Part shown: positions 55,270 through 64,000 of the stretch, one piece after another
Numbering within the stretch: position 1 is the first letter of the stretch
How the letters are laid out: each line of letters begins with the position of its first letter
Source: Spisula solida
Taxonomy: Eukaryota > Mollusca > Bivalvia > Venerida > Mactridae
NCBI GenBank assembly: GCA_947247005.1
Contig: OX365946.1
Coordinates: forward strand, 49,874,734 to 49,938,733
Direction of reading: 5' to 3'
DNA: 64,000 nt
Translations under genes and position numbers: made by a program
Notes under the pieces: model-generated
Told to the model about the DNA's origin: nothing
The model's input: only the letters and a program-made list of their open reading frames with translations
Database searches by the model: none

Positions 55270-57546
55270 CTGTGTACAAACTATCTTGCGATGCATTGTA
55301 TTTATATATATACGACTCGAGAGTCACATGTTTTTTCAATATATGCATGTATTCGCGACATTTTTTCAAAAGCATCAAAATGCTGTGTGGGTTAGCAGTT
55401 TCAGAAATAATACGTAGATGAACATATTTCTCTTCTCCCTCACTCGATATTAATTAGTAACATATACTTAATACATTAATGCATTGCTACTTATTGCATA
55501 TATTTTCCTAGCCAGGTCATGGTTTCTCATTAAACCCATCCAATTCTGTTTCCTTCAGCAAAACTTATTTTTCCAATTCATGCCCTTGTAAACTCTTTTT
55601 TACTTTATTTACTTTTTCTTTATTTTCAGGAATTCAAGCCAGGACAAGAGTTAAGGGCGAAACCGCGAAGGAACTTTGTCGAAAAGCCGTATTGTTGTCC
55701 TCCGATGTTTATTATGTGGTCTATCGGAACAAGCCGGTAGAAACGACTCTTATTTGATGTTCATATGTCAAAACTAACCAAAGTTCGAATACAAAGATAG
55801 CTTTCTGCTTAATTACTTGTTTGATTTGTTTATCAGTGCTAACTTGTTTACAAGTACGAGGGGTGATTCAGAATTATGTAGACATTTGCTCTTAAAAGTT
55901 TATTTTAGTCCAGCTTGGTATGGATGTTACACAAAAGCAGAAATATATCTTTGTATATGAACTTTGGTTAGTTTTGACATATGAACATCAATTACGAGTC
56001 GCCGTTCGCGCCAATGCCATTCGAACAAGTACCCCCGGTCAACATTCCAGTTACGTCTGAGCTTGTGGCAATTGGTATTACAAATGGAACACTATGAAGA
56101 CAATGGTTAACCATTGTGTGGTTCCGTGGGCTGTCGATTTTTATGTATAAATATGTATTGTTTTGACCAAAAAATACATTTTCTTACCTCTCCTGCCGAC
56201 CGTCGTCCTTCAAATTCATTATTTTGTACTGAGAGAGGCCCATGTCATCACTGAGAGGAGACCGATCCGATATACCATTTGCACAGAGAGGGGACCGATA
56301 TGTTTATGCTCCGTGAGTATGGCGTGCTTTTTTACCAAGCGAAATATTTTGAAATTTTAACCGAAGGTACAGTGCCAAGTTTAGGAACTATGTATTATTT
56401 CTCTCTGGATTCTGTTTTATTGGGCACCGTTGTCATGGATTTATAGAATGCAGAAGTAAGCTTACGTCAACGTAACATCGAATGTCATCTTAAAGATGTG
56501 TCGACAAACAGAACTTATTGCAAAAGAGAAACATATTAGAATTGATGCATTTGATACATTCATGGTGTTAAACAATACGGTTATGCTTTAAGTTACCGAT
56601 GGCTGAAAAAACGGGTACACATACAATTGGATCACACTGACTATGAATTTGCAACTACATGGTATGGATTTCGACGATAACCATGTGATGTAAACGTCAA
56701 GCGAAAATTGATAGTAGAATAACGTAAATGGCCGAAAGTGTAGAAAATAACGAAAATTCAAAATGGCGACTATTTTTTCAACGTTATTGCTCTACGTCTT
56801 AATTTTTACTTGCCGTTTTCATTGAATGTACCTGTATTGTTGCGTCATTAATGTCAGTAAAATTATAACTGTGCAACGTCTTCATTTAATAGTTCATGCT
56901 GTCAACATTTCAATCAATTTTGTGTAGTGTATGTAGTTGATCGATATAAACTTCGTGTATTTGTAGACTTCATGTCAACCACACTAATAAACGTACATGT
57001 ATTTGTATCGTCGTTTGTAACTAAACGTTCTTAATTATGCGTACGTGTATATTTTATACGCCACGTGTAATATTTTCTGGTTAAAATCCGATGATACCCA
57101 GGATTTCCGGAAGGGTGCGCGCCAAGATAACCCTTATATGTTAGAAGTAGACCAATGTTTTATACGAGTAAATTCGTTTCAAATTACCATCGGCTAGATT
57201 TATTTTGTGACATGTCATCCATTATCAAATCTTCTGATGACAGGAATAAAACATTAAATACCTTCTTTCAGAATCAATAAACGGGTTATCATACTACATG
57301 TCAAATAAATTTCCTCGGTCAGATAATTTACAGACCCGTATTTACGACTTTACTTAGGTCTTGTGGACCATATTGAAAATTGGTCTAGAAGCAAATTTGT
57401 CATCCACTATAAATAAAGTCGTTATTATTATTATTATTATTAAGACATATTAAATAATGTACCTGCGTTTTATCGTAGAACAAAGCACAGTCACTAGTTT
57501 GATTCGCACCCGAACAAGCTTTATTATAGATACAGGTACATATTAA
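55270..57546. other. Spacer without a firm gene
   Basis: A possible exon at about 55631-55740 follows TTTATTTTCAG and reads EFKPGQELRAKPRRNFVEKP to a TAG, but no partner supports it. A simple ATT repeat lies at 57423-57443. Confidence 0.4.
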
Positions 57547-58138
57547 TGAGCCGTCCTCCAGGAAAACCGGGCTAAAGTGACACAGTTATGAAAATCATGA
57601 TAATATAGCACTAAAAAGACGAGACTCTTTTGAACAGTTTCTAAAAATTTGAGCAAAATATAACTTCAAATAACACAGTTACAGACTTTTAAAACCAACA
57701 ACTCCCGCCTACTTTGTTAGTGACATCGCACTCACATGTTCTTTGCGTTACGTAAACAAGTAGTTCATAAATCCAGTATTTGATGAGTAATTGACGTAAA
57801 CTTTTCAAAATTGTATCACACTTTAGAGTTATATTTCTTTTTTATTGAAACATTACTAAATCGTGATTTTTAGCTTTTAGACAAATGTAGCTACTGCTTT
57901 TAACCACTAACCCCTCGATTTCTCAATATGGGTACTCTTCAGAAATTGGTCACCATGGCAACGACAGAATAAATTTGTTGACATGATTCATGAGAAAAAA
58001 TAAATCTAAGACATAGTTCTATATTATCCAAGAACTTAAAATGAAATCAAAGAGCATGACTTTTTTTCTCATTTGAGAGTCTTTTCTTAACCTCATTACA
58101 TAAATACTAATAAGCCCGGTTGTCCTGGAGAAAGGCTT
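57547..58138. mobile_element. Complete TIR element, GAGCC-CTCCAGGAAAACC family
   Basis: Starts GAGCCGTCCTCCAGGAAAAC and ends CGGTTGTCCTGGAGAAAGGC. Flanks carry TATTAAT on both sides (57541-57547 and 58139-58145, boundaries uncertain by a base or two). Relatives at 11148-12415 and 39199-39755. About 590 bp, non-coding. Confidence 0.8.
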
Positions 58139-58558
58139 TATTAATTCAATTCTAACATAGCCAATATTCCGCATTTGGCATTACAAAAAGACATAGTAAC
58201 AATAGCACTACGTTCTTCATCGAAATGCTTATTTGCCGTCGTAGCTGTGTTTTATCGCTAATATGTGCACACCATGATTTCCTCTATGTGTATATGGCTG
58301 AAACCGCTGGTTTGTTTAGAATACTGGTTAATCTTATTTAACCGTCGTGGCAGGGAAATCACTTAATTGTCCTTGGCCTAACGCTTTTCAGACACTCTTC
58401 ATTAATAGTATTGAAACAGACCCCCTAGCGCGATTCCATAACAGTGAGACCATTTTACGCAGCAGTACAACAGCCGATTGGTGAATTCGTAAGGTGTGTT
58501 TAGACAGAACATCTCCAGAAGCAGTATACTACACGTAACAACACAGTACATATTTATA

Positions 58559-59077
58559 CCAAAATCAAAGACCTAAATATACACAGATTGGACACTTAAT
58601 TGAAAACGGAGAGAAAATGCAAAATAGCATGCAGCAGATTATGATATTTTGCATGATCTCTTTTGTTCGTCAACCTTTTTTAATGACCAATATCTCATTT
58701 TGAAGAGCTAAGCTTTTTCTACTGCATGATGCAACATATTTTTTTCTATCTCTTATTGAATTAAAAAATCTACTGTTTGAATGAGGCAGATCGGGTATAT
58801 TCTGATAAAATTGGAATTTCCATTAAAATGAGAGTAGGTCTGGCTCTTTGATGTTTATTGTTTTATTCCTTGACTGATTTCAATAAATTAGGTATCATTT
58901 TAAAGCAGAATAATAAATCTATTTCCTAAACTTATTAGTTTTTTCCTATGTATATTAAAATAGGAGATATAAGGTATTAAGAATAAACGAGATTTCGCGA
59001 GATTTCAGAAAACTGCCGCGAGATATTGTGAGCTTTAGTAGATTTTTCCAATCTGTGTATATTTAGGTATTTGCCAA
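58559..59077. mobile_element. ~520-bp inverted-repeat element
   Basis: A perfect 22-bp inverted repeat (ACCTAAATATACACAGATTG at 58571; complement ending 59068) with weaker pairing outside (CCAAAATC / TTGCCAAAATG). Interior AT-rich and non-coding. Confidence 0.75.
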
Positions 59078-59184
59078 AATGTACTGTCTACACTCACATT
59101 AAGCCAGACTGACACATTAGCCAGTCAGCTATTGGCATGTGGCCACGTGCTCCTCTATAGTCAAATTGTTTGCGACATTCTAAG

Positions 59185-59200
59185 ACCCTCGGCCGAGGGT
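59185..59200. other. Perfect 16-bp palindrome ACCCTCGGCCGAGGGT
   Basis: An exact self-complementary GC-rich sequence in an AT-rich stretch. Function unknown; a repeat remnant is the simplest reading. Confidence 0.6.
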
Positions 59201-60424
59201 AATAAATAACAGTACAATCGACCTAATGTTGCTCCGACCATAGTTTAACCACTGGAAGTTTCGAGTCTGTTGTCGAACTATGGGGATTACTGTCAGCGCC
59301 ATATGTTCATTACTGGTTGACTTGGTTTCGCAATAATGTCACTATGTACATTTAGCGGCTTTGAACACGCAACACGTATGGAATCACGATAATTTTTTTT
59401 ATTTATATTTCTAAATGAAATTTTGTGTGTTTGCTTTTGGCTACCCATGGATTTTAACTCGATGGTAGAATATCCATCTAGATTCACTACAGGGGTGCAT
59501 TGAACCATGAAACGGCAAAAAATAAGGAATTGATGGCTTGATGCTAATTATTTTTATGTATGGTCAATAAGAATATTCGATCCTACGGAAAATTAAAAAA
59601 ATCTACAAATAAGATGGTTTACCACTCGGCAAGATAATGAATGGTCTTCAAGTTTTAAAAATGCTTAGTAGCGATGTGTTCAGGTTTACAGAGCATTACT
59701 ACTAACTTAATAGCCAAGGGGTAGTAAATCTTGGTTAGAGATTTAATTTGAGCTTTATATTTATCTTTGTTTATTTCTGTCTCCAGGATAACGCGGACAC
59801 TTTCACACGAACTTAATCAGGAAAATAGGTACACATCTGCACTTACAATCTGACAAACGAGGAAGGACGCACGGCACGAAAGTTGCAACATTTACATTTG
59901 TTCATTGTGATTGTGAAGGGTGTAATCAGATTGTAATGAAGTCAATTAGAATGTCATTCCACATAATTTATCTTAACTACATATATTGAAATTTTCACCA
60001 AAATTAAACATGTATTGGCCGAGTTATGGGTTATGTACATACATGCACATATATAAGAGTTGCGTTTTCAATGCCGCAAATTGTAACTGGAAAATGTAAC
60101 TAGACTCAACCCACTCGACGAAAAGGCAATTTAATTTTTTTTTCTTCTAAAGTATACATCAAAATGCTTATTCAATATCGTGTCTTATAGATGCACATGT
60201 AGCAACAAGATGCTTGAAGATCATTTATTATAAATACTAATGTATGTTTTGCTCTGTATTCTACATTAAAAAGCTTTCAATTCAAAATAATTTTTAGATA
60301 CAATCATTTCAATTTAAATCAATCAATAATATTAACATTTTCAACCTTAGTAAAATACGTTTTACTATATTGCCAAACAAATTTAGCATATCACTAGGCA
60401 AAAACGATTTCAAGATAATAATAC
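59201..60424. other. Spacer without recognisable genes
   Basis: AT-rich. A 71-codon minus-strand ORF (59293-59508) has no recognisable domain. Confidence 0.4.
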
Positions 60425-61190
60425 CCATATCACACGAGAGTCGGAATAAGCCGGATTGTTGTAGGAATAGCAATTCGAGGTACATTCTTGTATTTTCGAA
60501 ATGCATCATGTCTGCTTTTCGAGTGCATTCCGTGTAAAAAATTACACAGGTCATTTCGAATATTTTTCATATGCTCTAAACCTAAAATGTGAATTCACCC
60601 AAATACTCCAAACTTTCGAGTTGTATTCCTATATTCCTAAAGATTTCGTCGGCATTCTGTTTGCATTCGTAGTACATTCCGTATATTCCGACACATTCGT
60701 GTGGCCACTTCAAATGTTTTGCGTATGTTCAAAATTATCGAGATGCATTCAAAATCGGATGAAATATCGAACTACATTCGAAGCGTATTATAATGTCATT
60801 ATGATTTCATTTTAAATATTCTTAAGGCATTCTTACAGCATTCGAAACAACATTACGTAAAGTCAGTATGTACAGTTATTAAACACACTACCCATTTAAA
60901 ATCCAGTGCAGAACCGCCCAATGACTGTGGGTACCGTCATGTTAAAACATGTGCGAGCACGTTCTCCACTATCATTCCAGGCGGATTCGAAGTGTATTCG
61001 TGTTTTATTCGAGTTATATTCGAAGTACATTTCGAATGGCATTGGAAGTATTCGAACGGCATTTTGTTAAAATTGTAATAATTTTGGAAAATTCGAATTA
61101 TCCTTCGGAATGTGTTTCGAATTTGTATTTTATCTTTATTCCGATTCATTCGGGCACATACCGGCTGAATCGTGATCCGTGTTATTTGGG
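60425..61190. repeat. ATTCGAA/GCATTC-saturated degenerate repeat
   Basis: Words such as ATTCGAA, TTCGAGT, GCATTCG and ATTCCG recur every 15-30 bases on both sides of a less dense centre (60840-60955). ACGAGAGTCGGAATAAGCCGG at the left and its loose complement CCGGCTGAATCGTGAT at the right suggest imperfect ends. No coding signal; the ORFs are by-products. Confidence 0.7.
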
Positions 61191-61826
61191 TTTAAAGAAG
61201 TTAAAAGAACAAAGTTTAATCTAATACATATTTTCCTGTTTGACAAATATACCGTTAAATGAACACCTACGAGAAAATAAACATGGTCAGCAATACATAT
61301 ACTATCTTCCCCAAAGCGACAAACTGTTGCAATGAATAAATCTTTTTTGTTTATCCCGAATATGACGCTATGAAATGAAATTTAACGACTATCGACGATA
61401 TGAATTGAATGTCGAATGTAAAGCATGTGCGTTTCTAACTAAAATAAAATACCGTAATGAACAGATTATCCCAAGCAACACAGAACCGACGGCAGCACCT
61501 AGCCACTCACGCAAAAGTCAGGCATGGAACAAACCCACAATATACTTAAATAGCTGTATCCCGAGAATAAATCAGTATCATCAGTTTACAAAATCAAAAA
61601 TTCAATGTAGGACCTGCAAATCAACAGCAGAACATCCGGTTTACATTTTCAGATAACAAGAGCTGGGGACTATTCTTGGTGGCATGGTTGGATGGCATAA
61701 TTAAATCAAAATATATTCACACCAAAACAGATAATTTTGACGAAATGCTTGAAATTCAATAAGAATTAACTACTCCTGTGTTTAGGACTTTTTGACGACT
61801 GAAACTAGGACTTGTGACTGTTTAGT

Positions 61827-61832
61827 TTTATT
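61827..61832 (-). promoter_or_regulatory. Candidate polyadenylation signal AATAAA of gene B
   Basis: AATAAA on the minus strand, 46 bases beyond the stop codon of the protein B gene. A reasonable position for a short 3' UTR, though AT-rich sequence makes chance hits common. Confidence 0.45.
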
Positions 61833-61877
61833 TTCAATCAGTCCAATTGTGGGATTGGTGTCAGATATTTCTTCAGG

Positions 61878-63041
61878 TTAAATACAATCACGTAGATACA
61901 ATGCTCCACTGCCCCAATCATCTACCGAGTTTGAATAATCCGAGTAAACGGTGTAACGTATGAAACATGCTACAGTACCCTCAAAGACACCATATTCAAA
62001 AGTACCACAACTGGAATCCTGGATACAGGTCTCTAAGCATTCTTCAAAACTGATGTTGGGTATCTCATTATATTCCAGAGAATAAACACCAGTTTTCTTG
62101 AATTGTGTAAATGTATCTGCAAATCCATCATAACAAGTGCTTACACATAGGCGACTAGAAAAATCGTAGCTTTTACCAAGTGGACACTGGCATACGTTTG
62201 CTATACAATCGACGGATGATGCCAAACTGCAAGTAGTGAGTAAATAACATGATATACCTCCTGATGGACACGATGGAGTGTATTGCCATACATCGTTGTC
62301 ACAAGTGATTTGCACAGGACCAGTACCATATTCGGTCGTGGCGCACATAAATGACACGTTAGAAGTGCTGCTGAACGTCTGTGTTGTTGCTATGTTACTG
62401 TAGTCTCCTCCCGTGTAACTTGTTATTCTATTGTCTGACACAACATCCACTTGGAGAATTTTTACGAAAATACTTTCCAGTATGACTGGATATTCACAAT
62501 CTTGCAAAATACAGGTTGGTAATTCACTCCACAAACCGTTGGGAGAGCAAATTAAGACACGAGGACCGTAAAGGACATACGGAGGTATACATTCAAATCT
62601 GATTAAAGATCCAGCTTCGTTGGTATTCCCTAACTTTATACCGTTTTCAACAACCATCAACGTAAGGGGATTACATCCTTCTGGTTCGCAGTTATATCCT
62701 TTGGTGGAATCTTCGCAAAATTGTTCCTCTGGGCACGATATATTTTCACAATGACCTAAGTTCGGGATGGGAAGAGAATGTACGTCACCGAACACCCATC
62801 CTACAGAAAAGTCTAAAGTGTTGCCAGCACCGACTGTAATAGTATTCAGTTCACATAAGCTTAAACGTCTATTAAAGTTGAATGACTCGCACTTTGACCG
62901 CATGTAACATCCTTTAAAACATTCGTTCACGCTCTGTTTTATTACAGATGAAGTAGTCAGACTATTCAGTCTTCTACTATGAATCACTTTGCTTTGAATA
63001 TATGCAAAATAACATAAAACTAATGTTGTCCTGAAAAGCAT
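61878..63041 (-). CDS. Secreted PAN/EGF-like/sushi/PAN protein B (387 aa, intronless)
   Basis: One open frame from ATG 63041. Signal peptide MLFRTTLVLCYFAYIQS. N-terminal PAN/apple-like region with C41, C45, C51, C63 (RRLSLCELN). EGF-like cluster C98, C103, C109, C118. Complete sushi/CCP module C123, C151, C165, W171, C177. Second sushi C182, C233, C247, W252, C258. Cys-rich linker C265-C303 (CQCPLGKSYDFSSRLCVSTC). C-terminal PAN-like domain C335, C339, C345, C359, C386. Same order and many shared stretches as protein A at 40532 (for example PPY(V/I)LYGPR and LC(E)(L/I)N), on the same strand about 20 kb away: a tandem duplicate with older divergence. Expected outside the cell; ligand unknown, and lectin- or matrix-like roles are only guesses. 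Confidence 0.88.
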   Translation of the reverse strand: MLFRTTLVLCYFAYIQSKVIHSRRLNSLTTSSVIKQSVNECFKGCYMRSKCESFNFNRRLSLCELNTITVGAGNTLDFSVGWVFGDVHSLPIPNLGHCENISCPEEQFCEDSTKGYNCEPEGCNPLTLMVVENGIKLGNTNEAGSLIRFECIPPYVLYGPRVLICSPNGLWSELPTCILQDCEYPVILESIFVKILQVDVVSDNRITSYTGGDYSNIATTQTFSSTSNVSFMCATTEYGTGPVQITCDNDVWQYTPSCPSGGISCYLLTTCSLASSVDCIANVCQCPLGKSYDFSSRLCVSTCYDGFADTFTQFKKTGVYSLEYNEIPNISFEECLETCIQDSSCGTFEYGVFEGTVACFIRYTVYSDYSNSVDDWGSGALYLRDCI

Positions 63042-64000
63042 GTTCCCTCAATACCCTCGGATATATTTACTAATTAATTCCCTATAGTTGCAACATTCGA
63101 AGACACTGGATATTGAATGAGAATGTCAGACAAGTGTATGGCTCAGTCAAATACGCAACCATGATGTTTGTGTTCAATGTATTCAAAAAATACGAAATAT
63201 ACGTGGATGAAATATAACGCCGAATGTTATATATTAATTGTTATATTATATTTAAATGAAATAATTAGTACAATAGTGTAAACAACCACAATGACATACA
63301 TTGCTAAAAAGTTGGATTTAGATTGAAACAAATGGTTTACAAATTGACTGTTTGCAGATCTATTAAGGTTAAAGTACTGATTGCCTCCAATAAGTATATA
63401 TTGTTGCTTGGTCGATATTATGGTCTTTCCGTATACTTTGTATTATTGGTGAACAAATATATGAGCCAATACATGTTTGCTTAAAGTGAAGTGTATAAAA
63501 GGATGACTTGTAAGATTAAAATCTGAACGTCCGGTATCTGGTTTGTTCTCATGAAAGGTTTTTATTTACCTGCCTTTTACTGGTTATAATCAATGGACCT
63601 GCGAAGTCTCCATTTCACTGTATATAATCCAGTCCTGGATAAACGTATTGACGTTACGCACAATGCTGCGACCAATTTCGGTAACATAACGTTGACGCTA
63701 TGCATTATATACATAATTATATGGATTTAAGCGATATTCAGACATTAATCAGAAAGCAAGCATTATTATTAAATGATTAATAGTACAAGTGTAGTAAATT
63801 TAATTTTCGCAGTTAATTAGCCCTATAATTATTGATAGAACATAAAACGTTTTTTAAAAAAAGACGTTTGCGTAAGATTCGCGTCGTGCTACACTTAAAT
63901 ATAAATAACTTGTCCATTTTTACAAAAACAATGTTTGCTGAATAAACTCGAGTAAACGAGTCGCAATTATTTGGACAAGCAATACTATAAATGTAATGGC
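63042..64000. other. Upstream region of gene B, no further gene seen
   Basis: AT-rich sequence 5' of protein B. It should hold the promoter, but no element can be assigned with confidence. Confidence 0.4.

Noticed and set aside
55631..55740. Possible third zinc-finger-gene exon after TTTATTTTCAG
   Set aside because: Good acceptor and a short open frame, but no finger motif, no donor use that fits and no partner exon in phase.
61375..61656. 93-codon ORF downstream of protein B
   Set aside because: No domain recognised and opposite strand in the 3' flank; likely chance.

Overview
This window is nuclear DNA from an animal, most likely a heterodont bivalve mollusc. The evidence is its low GC content, spliced genes with long introns, and a dense load of dispersed families typical of bivalve genomes: blocks built on AAAAGGGGCAATAACTC, tandem GACCTTGACCTTTGA blocks, and a GCACCGCCTTGCGGGTGC hairpin followed by CTCATCTGAT. 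No prokaryotic gene organisation is present. Few real genes were found; most short open frames lie in repeats.

Layout. 1-443: 3' end of a non-LTR retrotransposon. 3351-18608 (minus): a six-exon gametocyte-specific factor 1 (GTSF1-like) gene. Six coding exons join in phase into a 272-residue protein with two CHHC zinc fingers and an unusual arginine-glycine-rich tail. Its introns are packed with transposons, including a 1.34-kb element with a 4-bp target duplication and its own empty site preserved next door. 19596-24125: small inverted-repeat elements and a hierarchically nested inverted-repeat structure (20558-23220). 24577-32092: a 7.5-kb fold-back element whose arms are 42-bp tandem repeats. 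33385-34290: a second, smaller fold-back element. 35380-37300: a broken LINE interrupted by a 251-bp MITE. 38719-38997: a second copy of that MITE with a perfect 8-bp target duplication.

40532-41734 and 61878-63041 (both minus) are two intronless paralogues. They encode secreted PAN / EGF-like / sushi / sushi / Cys-rich / PAN proteins of 400 and 387 residues. Between them lie a strange array of short GC-rich hairpins whose stems co-vary (43133-43702), tRNA-derived SINE-like remnants, two zinc-finger exons that look decayed (49187-49301, 50765-50972), one orphan cysteine-containing exon (52771-52908), and several MITE families.

How the genes relate. GTSF1 proteins are PIWI/piRNA-pathway cofactors that silence transposons in the germ line, and here one sits in a transposon-dense locus. 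The two PAN-sushi proteins look like extracellular recognition or matrix proteins from a local duplication. I see no functional link between them and the GTSF1-like gene. All splice models, paralogy statements and repeat boundaries were read by eye from the sequence; no database search was run.
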